Positions 50,616 through 59,908 of a stretch of DNA of 64,000 nucleotides are shown here, in pieces. The notes beneath the pieces are model-generated. The model was not told the origin of the DNA. It made no database searches and saw only the letters and a list, made by a program, of their open reading frames with translations. Each line of letters opens with the position of its first letter. Position 1 is the stretch's first letter. The translations under genes and the position numbers were made by a program. The DNA lies in NCBI GenBank assembly GCA_034430215.1, contig DAOUFE010000034.1, positions 1-64,000 of the forward strand. The letters run 5' to 3'. Origin of the DNA: UBA4782 sp034430215 (lineage in GTDB: Bacteria > Chloroflexota > Anaerolineae > Anaerolineales > Anaerolineaceae).

Positions 50616-50639
50616 AAGGAAGGGTGAACAACCTGTCAA
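50611..50639 (-). promoter_or_regulatory. Promoter of the padR-ABC importer operon, leaderless
   Basis: On the minus strand TTGACA (50639-50634) and TATACT (50616-50611) are 17 bases apart. Six bases separate the -10 box from the ATG, so the start site should coincide with the first base of the start codon. Confidence 0.75.
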
Positions 50640-50738
50640 GGTTCTATTGTAAAATTTTTCTTTTTAATTCTATTGAATCCGAAAAGTATCAAAGAATTGT
50701 AAGAATCTTTTTCCGAAATGCATAATTCTCTTTGTTTC

Positions 50739-50747
50739 TGTTAGAAT
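50739..50747 (+). promoter_or_regulatory. Extended -10 promoter of the 165-residue membrane protein gene
   Basis: TGTTAGAAT, an extended -10 box, lies 46 bases before the ATG at 50794. Confidence 0.4.
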
Positions 50748-50793
50748 CATGAGTGCTTTGTAATAAAGACCTTTCCATAGAGGATGAAATTCC

Positions 50794-51291
50794 ATGATTG
50801 TGATTAAACCTACGCGGATGCCGCGAATTATGTTGGGAATTATTGGTGCAGGTTTATTAGGGTGGAGTATTTATAATCTTGTATCTTATATCCAAAATCA
50901 GCAAGTCACCATGATATGTTCAATGGCTTTCTGGTTGCCTATTGCTCTGGCTTGTCTTTCCTATGCGGCTGGTGCCATGGAAAAACGAATGGATGAAAAT
51001 GGATATTCTCAACGCGGTTTGTTATGGATCCGGCGATTTCTCCCCTGGCAGGCTGTTTCGCAGGCAGTGATCTATACCTATGCAAAGCAGACCTTTGTTT
51101 CTTCGATGAGCATGATGCAAACTTTTGTTCGTTTAAAAGGGGAATTTGGTGAGATCACCATAGAGCACAGTACAGCCGGTGGGCAGAATTGGTTGGATAA
51201 GTTCTTTATGTTGATGAAGACAGCTGCCCCACATGTGGAAGTCATCGATGAGCGTACCCCTGCAGGACCTGAAGACCAGAAATATATCTAG
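50794..51291 (+). CDS. Small membrane protein of unknown function
   Basis: A 165-residue protein. Two membrane helices (about 12-32 and 40-60) are followed by a soluble part (about 65-165) with GLLWIRRFLPWQAVSQAVIYTYAKQTFVSSM and a beta-rich TFVRLKGEFGEITIEH stretch that resembles the PH-like (bPH2) fold of small membrane proteins. I recognise no catalytic motif. AGAGGAT lies before the ATG. It is separate from the secreted-protein pair that follows. Confidence 0.55.
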   Translation: MIVIKPTRMPRIMLGIIGAGLLGWSIYNLVSYIQNQQVTMICSMAFWLPIALACLSYAAGAMEKRMDENGYSQRGLLWIRRFLPWQAVSQAVIYTYAKQTFVSSMSMMQTFVRLKGEFGEITIEHSTAGGQNWLDKFFMLMKTAAPHVEVIDERTPAGPEDQKYI

Positions 51292-51422
51292 GATAAATTA
51301 ACCTGTTTTTAAGGTTTTCATTTCTGGTAAGTTCTTTACCCTTGCCTTTTTTCGGTAAATCCTCTATCCTGAATAGGATGACCCATTTCTTACCTATCAG
51401 GCTCCTGGATAGGGGATGAACC

Positions 51423-52871
51423 ATGCGTAAAGTTTTGCTCTGGTTCATTGCTATCATTTTTCTTGTTGGTGGAAATTCTATTTCAACCGCTGAAGCTGCC
51501 GCGCTTGCTGGTTCAGCTTGGTCTTCTGTAATTCATTACTACAACCCGAATTCCTCCGGTGCACAGCTTAATGTTGTATATTATCGCACTGATGGCAGTG
51601 ACGCTGCGACTCCTCCTCTCACGATTCCCGCTCATGGTTCAGGCAAATTCTACATGAATGACGCCAGCCTGGAAGCTGATTTTCAAGGTTCGGCTGTGGT
51701 AAGTTCCAGCCTTCCTCTATTAGCAGTGATCCTTAAAGCAGGTTCCAACCGAGATGCCTTTAGTCCGTTGCTTTCCGCTTCATTTACCAGCAACCAGGCG
51801 GGTACGGGCAAGTTTTTCATTCCTCTTTTTCAACGAACACCGGCATTCGATCCAGTAGTTGGTATTCAGAATATCGAACCAACCCCTATCCGAGTGGATA
51901 TGACGTTTTACCCCGATGATGGAAGTGCCGGTATTTTGATATTAAACGATCGGGTCATTCCTGGTCAGGCAAGTGTACAGGTTCGTGCATCTGGAGAAGA
52001 ATTCGCTGGGTTCCCCCCAGAATTTGATGGCAGTCTGGTCATTCAAGCGGTATTCAACCAAAGCCCTTATGCTTCTGCCCGTATTGTTGCTTCGGTAGAC
52101 CAGACACACGCGAATGAATTCCACGCGATTTCATATGAGGGAAGTGCAGGTATCGCTACTGAACTTTATTCCCCGCAGGCTGCCTGCCAGTGGGGTGATG
52201 GTGAAATGACCAGCCAGTTCGATGTGCAAAACGCCGGGAGCTCTATTGCTTCCATATCCATTACTTACTACGACATTGCAGGGCAAGTATTGGGTGTGCA
52301 GACTTCTGCTGCTATACAGCCGGGTGCAAAAATCTTCATGAACACCTGCGACCTGGCTGAAATGGGAGGGCTAGAGGGATCAGCAGTCATTCGCAGTACC
52401 CAACCCATTTCTGCAGTGACAAGAGTGATCACTACTACCGGTCTGTTTACTGCGTTCACTGCCCAACCCAGAATGGCTTCAGGCTATCAATCAGGCGGTT
52501 ATTACCGGGTCGCGATCCCTTTTGCAGAATATTCCAGCCGCGAAAATGGCGATCATGCCAGTTTTATCATTCAAAATGCAAGTGATGCAGTACAGAGTGA
52601 TATCACCGTCAATTATTATGCTGAAGATGGCAGTTTACTGCAGTCTCAACAGATCGCAAACAACGAAAGCCCGCTTCCCGCATTTGCCAGTATCGTAACA
52701 GATCCCAATAGTGCCCTTGTGGTAGACCCGACCAGAGGTGGATTTTCTGGAACGGTGGAGATCCTATCTGGTGCACCGGTGGTTGTGCTGGTTCGAATCC
52801 AAAGGAATCTGGAGTTGAACGGCTTCACTTTATTGGGTGAAGATTATTCAGGAATTCCTGTAAAACCCTGA
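51423..52871 (+). CDS. Secreted protein of four beta-rich repeats
   Basis: A 482-residue exported protein. Signal peptide about 1-26 (FLVGGNSISTAEAA). Four internal units of about 100-120 residues follow (near 30-120, 130-235, 245-345, 360-475), each with a motif like INYYNPNSSGAQ/VGIQNIEPTPI/FDVQNAGSSIA/FIIQNASDAVQ, then a YY-DGS-type turn and a stretch such as GSAVVSSSLPLLAVI or GSAVIRSTQPISAVT. The fold is probably a beta-sandwich repeat used for adhesion or binding. The subtilase gene follows after 61 bases with its own AAGGAG ribosome binding site, so the two may be co-expressed. Confidence 0.65.
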   Translation: MRKVLLWFIAIIFLVGGNSISTAEAAALAGSAWSSVIHYYNPNSSGAQLNVVYYRTDGSDAATPPLTIPAHGSGKFYMNDASLEADFQGSAVVSSSLPLLAVILKAGSNRDAFSPLLSASFTSNQAGTGKFFIPLFQRTPAFDPVVGIQNIEPTPIRVDMTFYPDDGSAGILILNDRVIPGQASVQVRASGEEFAGFPPEFDGSLVIQAVFNQSPYASARIVASVDQTHANEFHAISYEGSAGIATELYSPQAACQWGDGEMTSQFDVQNAGSSIASISITYYDIAGQVLGVQTSAAIQPGAKIFMNTCDLAEMGGLEGSAVIRSTQPISAVTRVITTTGLFTAFTAQPRMASGYQSGGYYRVAIPFAEYSSRENGDHASFIIQNASDAVQSDITVNYYAEDGSLLQSQQIANNESPLPAFASIVTDPNSALVVDPTRGGFSGTVEILSGAPVVVLVRIQRNLELNGFTLLGEDYSGIPVKP

Positions 52872-52932
52872 CATGAAGTCCTGTCTGAAGATCCTAAATA
52901 AAATGAAGGTTGAAAAATAAGGAGCGTAACTT

Positions 52933-55617
52933 ATGAGAAACCGCTGGACGAAACAATTCCTAGTTTTTGTACTTGTTATTGCACTATTCCCGGGTCAAAA
53001 GGTTATTGCTCAACCTTCGCATGAGGATATTACTCGAAACGATCTCTATGTGCCGGGTGAGGTGATCGTGACCTTCACAGCTGGTTTAACAGCCAGTGCA
53101 TATGACATCAGTGCCACAGCCCTGGCAGAAGCGTTGGATGGAACCGTTGCCAGTAAGAATGGAAACAGTGCTCTTCTCTCTTTTAACCCAGAGTCAGACG
53201 TGAATGCCCTGGTGGAAAAGATTTCTACCTCAAAGCAAGTGGAGGAAGCACAACCGAATTACATTTATTGGATGCCAGAAATATTGAGCCAGAGTCTGGG
53301 TGAGCCGCTAGTCACAGATGGGTATCAAGTCGGTACAGAAGGCGGTCTTACAAAAACCCTCTCTTGGAATGAGGTGAACGGATTACGCCGTTCTGTAAAA
53401 TCTGGAACAACATATAAAACCTTGCCAGCATTTCCTACTGAGCTTGGTACCGGCAGAGAATGGGGATGGGATGCTGTGCAGGCTGATCTCATCTGGACGA
53501 ATTCAAACGTCAGCCCGCGTATTTGTTTGCTGGATACAGGGGTTGACCTCAGACATCCTGACCTGAGCGGCAAGGTAGTGAACGGGTATGATTTTGCTAA
53601 TTCCGATACCAACTCTGCAGATGACAACGGGCATGGTACTCACATGGCGGGGATCATGGTTGCTAAAGCCAATAACAATACCAGTACAACAGAAACAGGT
53701 ATAGGAGTATCAAATGGAACAATCCTGGCGGTGAAAGTGCTTAATGCCCAGGGATATGGCACCTCTTTTAGTATTGCTGCCGGGATTCGGTATTGTGCGA
53801 ATAATTCCTATGTCAAGATCATCAACATGAGTTTCGGCAGTTCTGCTCCGGATGCACTGCAGTACAACGCGCTTGTTTATGCTAGCCAGAAAGGAAAATT
53901 ACTGGTGGCAGCAGCAGGGAATGAATCTACCAGTGCGCTTGTTTACCCGGCGGCTTGGGCTGATGCTGATACTCTTGCGCCTTATGCTCAACCGAATGTA
54001 CTCGATGAAAGTCTGATCTCAGTGGCAGCAGGTCGTGCTCCCAGCGCCATGGGTTATAAGATCTGGGTCGATTCTGATGGGGCACGTGACATGGATACCA
54101 CCGAACTTTATTCTGCTGAACAGTGTGCCACAGGAATGTTATTCGATGATGGCAGTGTACTGGGTTCCAATTATGGAAGCTGGGTGAGCCTGGTGGCTCC
54201 AGGTGAAGATATATATTCTGCTACTCCTGTCAGCTATGGGTTCTATGGGAACTACTATGAAGGGATGGCATCAGGGTATGAATATCTAAGCGGTTCGTCA
54301 GCTGCCGCGGCATTTGTTTCAGGTGGTGCAGCCCGGGTATGGAGTATTATGACCACTCAGACTGCGGCGGCTATGAAAAGCCGGCTTACTGATCCCCTGT
54401 ACAGCAGTGATCTGAAACGAGCGGTTGATCCGACGGTTGCGAATGCAGCCAGCGGATACAAGAACTTGACGAATTTTTCCTTTGGTGGAAATGACATCAG
54501 TTACGGGGTGCCATTCGATAGTGATGGAGATGGCAATGCAGACACCATTATGGCACCTTTCTGCTGGCCGGTCAGCGGAGGAACATTTGGTGCAACCCAG
54601 GATATGACCAACACCCGCTACTTGAACATTGCTGCTGCGATGGAACGAGGCGCTCTGTATGCTGAAGTGAAAGAAGCCACAACAGGGCTGCCCCTGATGA
54701 ACTCAATTGTAATGGCGATGGAAAACACCACCGGTACAACTTTTGTCCAGCGGGCAAGGGCGATCACCACTAAAACTAGTTCGCATGTGGTGTTGATCAA
54801 CCTGCCTATCCGGCAAGATCCTGGCAGCCTGTACCGATTACAGGTCAGCCGAACCAGTTACACTACTGGTTCGCAAACGTTTGATGAACTCACTTTGAGC
54901 CAGAGTGATCCTCTCTACAGGCAGGGTCAACTGATTTATGATGCATATAGCTCCATAAGCCTGGCACCTACCACTGCAATGCAAGTTATTATGGATTGGA
55001 ACAACCTCGAACAGGTAGGGAGTGCCCCCTTATATCCCAACCTTGATATGTTTTTATTACTGCCAGACCAGGTGGATGTATTTGGAGATGGAAAAGATTT
55101 CATTGTTGGGAGTGATAGATTGATCGATTACCTGGCAATGCCAGCTGACCCGTATATTGACTTGGGAACCCTGCTTGATGCTGCTGTATATGACCCGTCT
55201 GCCACGACATCCCCATATGCACAGCTAATTTTTGATGGCGGAAGCTTCATTGAATCTCCCGGATTGGATGGAGAAGGTGTCTGGATGAGTCCGACGGAAT
55301 TCATATCGATCAAAAATGCGCTGTCACTAACTGTTGCACCTTACTACACTCCCAAACATGCCGGCACGTATACCTTAATGGTGACAGATTACAGCAATGA
55401 TGGGTGGGAAAACACCCTTGATGCGGACGGAACAGATTTCGTTTATCCAGTGGTAAGATTATGGGCAAAGGGTCGGATCATTGCCAGCGTGAAACTCACT
55501 GATGCTTCTGCTGGTTGTGTAGACGGGAACGACCTGTGGAAAGTATTGACGATCAATGCCAAAGTAACCACTGAAGTTAACACTTGCAGCACAGGTTCAG
55601 AGTTCGTCAGTCCATAA
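52933..55617 (+). CDS. Secreted subtilisin-like serine protease (S8)
   Basis: An 894-residue exoprotease. Signal peptide 1-26, inhibitor-like propeptide (about 38-115, ending EAQPNYIY), then the catalytic domain (about 170-490): D201 in LLDTGVDLRHPD, H234 in NGHGTHMAG, oxyanion N330 in AAAGNES and S456 in SGSSAAAAFVSGG. The usual GTSMAAPHV reads GSSAAAAFV, so the Ser is kept but the loop is unusual. A beta-rich C-terminal region of about 390 residues follows, likely for substrate or surface binding, with the last unit (AGTYTLMVTDYSNDGWEN) resembling P/Homo-B-type domains. It probably feeds peptides to the cell. Confidence 0.9.
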   Translation: MRNRWTKQFLVFVLVIALFPGQKVIAQPSHEDITRNDLYVPGEVIVTFTAGLTASAYDISATALAEALDGTVASKNGNSALLSFNPESDVNALVEKISTSKQVEEAQPNYIYWMPEILSQSLGEPLVTDGYQVGTEGGLTKTLSWNEVNGLRRSVKSGTTYKTLPAFPTELGTGREWGWDAVQADLIWTNSNVSPRICLLDTGVDLRHPDLSGKVVNGYDFANSDTNSADDNGHGTHMAGIMVAKANNNTSTTETGIGVSNGTILAVKVLNAQGYGTSFSIAAGIRYCANNSYVKIINMSFGSSAPDALQYNALVYASQKGKLLVAAAGNESTSALVYPAAWADADTLAPYAQPNVLDESLISVAAGRAPSAMGYKIWVDSDGARDMDTTELYSAEQCATGMLFDDGSVLGSNYGSWVSLVAPGEDIYSATPVSYGFYGNYYEGMASGYEYLSGSSAAAAFVSGGAARVWSIMTTQTAAAMKSRLTDPLYSSDLKRAVDPTVANAASGYKNLTNFSFGGNDISYGVPFDSDGDGNADTIMAPFCWPVSGGTFGATQDMTNTRYLNIAAAMERGALYAEVKEATTGLPLMNSIVMAMENTTGTTFVQRARAITTKTSSHVVLINLPIRQDPGSLYRLQVSRTSYTTGSQTFDELTLSQSDPLYRQGQLIYDAYSSISLAPTTAMQVIMDWNNLEQVGSAPLYPNLDMFLLLPDQVDVFGDGKDFIVGSDRLIDYLAMPADPYIDLGTLLDAAVYDPSATTSPYAQLIFDGGSFIESPGLDGEGVWMSPTEFISIKNALSLTVAPYYTPKHAGTYTLMVTDYSNDGWENTLDADGTDFVYPVVRLWAKGRIIASVKLTDASAGCVDGNDLWKVLTINAKVTTEVNTCSTGSEFVSP

Positions 55618-55676
55618 GAATTAAAGCTATAAAAATGCGATTCAAAAAGTTGAATATGATACAGTAAATTAATAAT

Positions 55677-55715
55677 GAAACGGAGTGTAGTCACTCCGTT
55701 TCTCTTTTTATTTTC
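55677..55715. terminator. Terminator between the subtilase and Lon-like genes
   Basis: GAAACGGAGTG (55677-55687) and CACTCCGTTTC (55692-55702) pair around TAGT; TCTTTTTATTTT follows on the + strand. Confidence 0.9.
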
Positions 55716-55745
55716 GAAATTTTTCAACAAAAGTGTATCGACTTA

Positions 55746-58160
55746 TCACAAAGTTTCTACAACATCGTCGTTATTGTTTGATGCTGCTCGTTTCCGCCCT
55801 TTCTTTTCCTCTTTGCCAAATTGAACCAGAACTTCACCCAGATGTTGTAACCGCTGGTTAGCTTTGGTAAATATCTCTTTGGATGGCGAATGGGTAAGGA
55901 TCTCGATGCCTTCATCGATCGTACTGACCGCCCAGATATGGAACTTTCCTTCTTTTACTGCATCAAGAACATCTTCTTTTAGCATCAGATTGATGATATT
56001 TGCCTTGGGAATCATCACGCCCTGTTTTCCAGTGAAACCTTTCAATTTGCAGACATCAAAGAAGCCCTCGATTTTTTCATTTACCCCGCCAATTGCCTGT
56101 ACTTCACCTTTTTGATTGACCGAGCCTGTTACTGCGATCCCTTGATCGATGGGCACTTCAGACAATGCAGAAAGGATGGCGTATAACTCTGTGCTGGATG
56201 CACTGTCACCATCCACACCAGAGTAATTTTGCTCAAATACCAGGCGAGCAGACAGGCTCAAAGGTTTATCCTGGGCAAAACGTTGTGAAAGATACCCTGC
56301 AAGGATGAGCACACCTTTTGTGTGGGTCGGTCCACTCATTTCAGCCTGTCGTTCAATATCTACTACCCCTTCGCGTCCAACACCTACAGCTGCAGTAATG
56401 CGCGATGGGTGACCAAAAAAAACATCACCCATTCCCATCACTGCCAGTCCGTTGACCTGCCCACAAACCTGACCTTCCACATCGATCATCAGGATGTTGT
56501 TTTTTGTCATTTCCTGCATCCGCTCTTGGACAAGAGAAGAACGATATAAACGTTCATCGATCGCTCTGCGAACATGGTCAGAAGTGATCAAATCAGCGTT
56601 ATCTGACATTGCGTAATAATTTGCTTCGCGAATAACGTCTGTCAATTCACCAAAACGTGTAGAGAGCTTGGTCTGGTCATCTGCAAGGCGTGAACCGTGT
56701 TCAACCAATCGAGCCAGACCACTACAATCCAGGTGTTTGAGCTTGCTGTTATTGCACACGCTGCTAACAAATGTGACATAATCCCGAATACTTTCAGGGG
56801 TGCGGTCCATTCGGTTGTCAAAATCTGCTTTGACTTTGAACAATTCCGAAAAATCTTCATCATATTCAAGCAAGAGCTGGTAAATGTTCGGCTGTCCGAT
56901 CAAGATCACCTTCACGTTCAGGGGAATTGCTTCTGGCTGCAGCGTCCGGGTGGAAAATAATCCTATTCGTTCACTGGCATCTTCGATCGTCAGCGCCTGA
57001 TTGCGTAAAGCCCGTTTCAAACTATCCCATGAAAATGTAGCTCGTAATAATTCATCCACTGGCAACACTAAAAAGCCGCCATTAGCGCGATGCAGAGAAC
57101 CACATCGTACAAGGGTAAAATCTGTCACAAGAGTACCAAACATGGCTTCATTTTCTATCCGCCCAAATAGATTTGTATAGGTAGGATTCAATTCAATGAC
57201 AACGGGTGCGCCATCACCCGGGTCATTTTCGACCAGGACATTGACGGAATACCGATTGAAAAAGCGTTCTTTGCTGCCTGCCTGAATTGCAGAAGGTTCG
57301 GCTGTTTCTTCTTCACCACGAAAGTGCGCCAGGTGATCCAGAATATCATTTTGCACCTGTAAAAGATACTTTACGATTTCATCCTGATCTTTATATTTTT
57401 CCTTTAGCTCATTCATCAGGTGGCTGATGGAATACAACGCTACCTGTTGATCAAGGCGAGCCAATTCTTCCACTATTTGCTTTTCAAACCCCTTCGCCTG
57501 CCTGATTGCAGCCTCAATTTCAGCCTGCAGGATCTTTTGCCTTTGAATGATTTCATCCTTTTCCGATTGTTTCAGTGTAACGAATTCCTCTTCTTTTAAG
57601 GGTTTGTTATCCTTAATCGGAATGGTTACAAATCCCATAGGTGTTTGCTGGATGACGAAACCTTGCTTCATGGCGGTATCGCTTACCCGGTTCTGCAGCT
57701 TTTCTTTTTGTTGCTGCAGCTCATTGGTTACTTCGTCGCGCCTGGTGGCATACTCCTCACTTTCAAACGCGCGCCGGATTTCTTTACGCGTTCCTTCCAT
57801 AAGTGCCTTCATTTCTGCCTGGAAAGTCTTGGCAGTACCAGCAGGCAACAAGATGGCATTTGGGCGTGAAGGCTCCTGAAAGTTATACACATAAATACAA
57901 TCGGGAGGAACAGGTTTTGTTTTGGCTAATTCTTCCAGGAATCCTTTTACTGCTGTGGTGCGACCTGTTCCGGGTAAGCCACTGACAAAGATATTAAAAC
58001 CGAAAGAGTCAATACCAAGCCCAAATTGTAGGGCTCGAACCGCGCGTTTTTGCCCAATAATGGCTTTCCCTGGAGGAAGCTCAGCGCTGCTGGAGCAGGG
58101 TAATTCTTTTGGATTACAGATGTTTCTTAATTTATCCAGTGATAGTTCGTGAGTTTTCAT
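55746..58160 (-). CDS. Lon-like ATP-dependent protease
   Basis: An 804-residue protein of the AAA_32/LonB-like group. The P-loop GLPGTGRTT (61-69, Arg instead of Lys) is usual for this group. A coiled-coil insert lies about 150-270, then the second ATPase half with FLVLPVDELLRATFSW. The C-terminal Lon protease domain has VDGDSASSTELYA with the catalytic Ser and GGVNEKIEGFFDVCKLKG with the Lys. It degrades damaged or regulatory proteins in the cytoplasm. No N-terminal Lon substrate domain or membrane helix is present. Monocistronic, convergent with the subtilase. Confidence 0.93.
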   Translation of the reverse strand: MKTHELSLDKLRNICNPKELPCSSSAELPPGKAIIGQKRAVRALQFGLGIDSFGFNIFVSGLPGTGRTTAVKGFLEELAKTKPVPPDCIYVYNFQEPSRPNAILLPAGTAKTFQAEMKALMEGTRKEIRRAFESEEYATRRDEVTNELQQQKEKLQNRVSDTAMKQGFVIQQTPMGFVTIPIKDNKPLKEEEFVTLKQSEKDEIIQRQKILQAEIEAAIRQAKGFEKQIVEELARLDQQVALYSISHLMNELKEKYKDQDEIVKYLLQVQNDILDHLAHFRGEEETAEPSAIQAGSKERFFNRYSVNVLVENDPGDGAPVVIELNPTYTNLFGRIENEAMFGTLVTDFTLVRCGSLHRANGGFLVLPVDELLRATFSWDSLKRALRNQALTIEDASERIGLFSTRTLQPEAIPLNVKVILIGQPNIYQLLLEYDEDFSELFKVKADFDNRMDRTPESIRDYVTFVSSVCNNSKLKHLDCSGLARLVEHGSRLADDQTKLSTRFGELTDVIREANYYAMSDNADLITSDHVRRAIDERLYRSSLVQERMQEMTKNNILMIDVEGQVCGQVNGLAVMGMGDVFFGHPSRITAAVGVGREGVVDIERQAEMSGPTHTKGVLILAGYLSQRFAQDKPLSLSARLVFEQNYSGVDGDSASSTELYAILSALSEVPIDQGIAVTGSVNQKGEVQAIGGVNEKIEGFFDVCKLKGFTGKQGVMIPKANIINLMLKEDVLDAVKEGKFHIWAVSTIDEGIEILTHSPSKEIFTKANQRLQHLGEVLVQFGKEEKKGRKRAASNNNDDVVETL

Positions 58161-58259
58161 AGATCACCTGACTAAACCGAGATAAAAGGGAATTCAAGAA
58201 ATTCTGGATATCTATTAAGATTGTACAACTATGGGAAAGAATAAAAAACCCAGAAAATG

Positions 58260-59015
58260 CTATCCAAATCGTCCCATGATGTAGTCCTGGGTGCTTTTGT
58301 TTTTCGGGCGTAAGAACATACCTTTCCCATCACCTGCTTCTATCAGTTCGCCCTGCAGGAAAAATGCAGCGAAATCTGCCATTCGGGCAGCCTGCTGGGT
58401 ATTGTGCGGTGCCAAAATAACGGTGATCTCGGATTTTATCTCCTGGAGCAGCCCCTCAATTTTTGCGGTTGATAGTGGGTCTAATGCGGAGGTTGGTTCA
58501 TCCAGCAGAATGACTTCTGGCTCCAGGGCAAGGGTTCTAGCAATGCATAGACGTTGCTGTTGCCCACCTGAAAGAGCGCTGGCAGGATCCTGTAAACGAT
58601 CGTACACCTCGTCCCACAAAGCTGCCTGGCGAAGTGCCCGCTCGACAGTATCTTTCAATACAGATTTTCGGTGTTCTCCCGCTACTTCCAAGCCATAGCT
58701 GACATTTTGAAAAATAGTCAAAGGCAAAGCAACCGGTCGTGAAAATACCATCCCGATCTTCCGACGCAGTTCAGTCACATCCATCTTTGGATCCAACAAA
58801 TCCATCCCATTCATCGTGACTTTTCCTGAAAGCTCGGCGACATCTGCCAGATCATTTAAACGGTTCAAAGTACGCAGCAAAGTAGATTTTCCCCCACCCG
58901 ATGGACCAAACAGAACCGTGATGGTGTGTTCCGGAATGGCAAGCGTCAGGTTCTTCAGGCTTTCGGCGCCATCAGAATAACGGATGGTCAGGTTTTCGAT
59001 CAGGATCTTATCCAT
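58260..59015 (-). CDS. pstB: Phosphate ABC transporter ATP-binding protein
   Basis: A 251-residue ATPase with Walker A LFGPSGGGKSTLLRTLNRLND, signature SALSGGQQQRLCIAR and Walker B VILLDEPTSALDP, the usual PstB set with a Gly in place of the Cys of GPSGCGKS. It powers phosphate uptake through PstC/PstA. It is the last gene of the pstSCAB operon; there is no phoU downstream in this window. Confidence 0.95.
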   Translation of the reverse strand: MDKILIENLTIRYSDGAESLKNLTLAIPEHTITVLFGPSGGGKSTLLRTLNRLNDLADVAELSGKVTMNGMDLLDPKMDVTELRRKIGMVFSRPVALPLTIFQNVSYGLEVAGEHRKSVLKDTVERALRQAALWDEVYDRLQDPASALSGGQQQRLCIARTLALEPEVILLDEPTSALDPLSTAKIEGLLQEIKSEITVILAPHNTQQAARMADFAAFFLQGELIEAGDGKGMFLRPKNKSTQDYIMGRFG

Positions 59016-59056
59016 AGAAGGTTTCCATTGCCAGGTATTTCAAAGATTGCACTTTT

Positions 59057-59908
59057 TTACCACTGGCGTTTCTTCCGTGCATTCGAACGGATGAAAGTAG
59101 CTGCCAGATTCATTCCCAAAACGAATACCAGCAAAACCAGCACTGTTCCATATTGGATCTGCACAGGCATTCCAGGAATTTGTGTAGAGATGACAAAGAG
59201 ATGATATGGCAAAGCCATCGTAGGATCGAGAGGCGAAGATGGTAGCAATGGCAGGAAAAATGCTGCACCCGTAAACATAATGGGGGCTGTTTCTCCTGCT
59301 GCACGCTCGAGCCCTAAAATGACTCCGGTAATAATGCCAGGAATTGATTGTGGCAAAACAATGCGCCAGATGGTCTGCCAGCGAGTAGCTCCCAGTGAAA
59401 TGCTGACCACGCGAAAACTATTCGGTACTGACCGCAATGCTTCTTCGGTGGTGCTGATGATCACAGGCAGGGTCATGATGGAAAGGGTGAGAGATGCTGC
59501 GAGGATGCTGGTACCAAGCTTGAGAAAGATGACGAACATGCCCATGCCAAACAACCCGTACACAACCGATGGGATTCCAGAGAGGTTCAGCATGGCAATA
59601 CGAATCATTTGAGTGAGCCTGTTATCTGGAGCGTATTCCACCAGATAGATTGCTGCTGCAATACCTGGCGGCACAGAAAAGAGAGCGGTACCAAGCGTCA
59701 GGTAGAATGTGCCCAGAATTGCTGGCAGAATCCCACCGGCGCGCATGCCGTCTTTTGGCATGCTGGTTAGAAATTCCCACGAGATGGCAGGAGCGCCAAG
59801 AATAATGATGTAAATGATCAACGCCACGATTGGCAGAACGGTAAGTACACTGATGGCAACCATCAGGCTAATTCCGATCTTCTGCTGCTTCTGTGGCGTA
59901 ATGTTCAT
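59057..59908 (-). CDS. pstA: Phosphate ABC transporter permease PstA
   Basis: A 283-residue permease with six helices and the ABC permease loop EEALRSVPNSFRVVSISLGATRWQTIWRIVLPQSIPGIITGVILG (EAA motif). The N-terminal KDGMRAGGILPAILGTFYLTLGTALFSVPPGIAAAIYLVEYA is typical of PstA. It overlaps the pstC stop by four bases (ATGA). Confidence 0.95.
   Translation of the reverse strand: MNITPQKQQKIGISLMVAISVLTVLPIVALIIYIIILGAPAISWEFLTSMPKDGMRAGGILPAILGTFYLTLGTALFSVPPGIAAAIYLVEYAPDNRLTQMIRIAMLNLSGIPSVVYGLFGMGMFVIFLKLGTSILAASLTLSIMTLPVIISTTEEALRSVPNSFRVVSISLGATRWQTIWRIVLPQSIPGIITGVILGLERAAGETAPIMFTGAAFFLPLLPSSPLDPTMALPYHLFVISTQIPGMPVQIQYGTVLVLLVFVLGMNLAATFIRSNARKKRQW

Noticed and set aside
52785..52800. 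GGTTCGAATCC resembling a tRNA T-arm
   Set aside because: It lies in frame inside the repeat protein gene and no acceptor stem or anticodon arm surrounds it.
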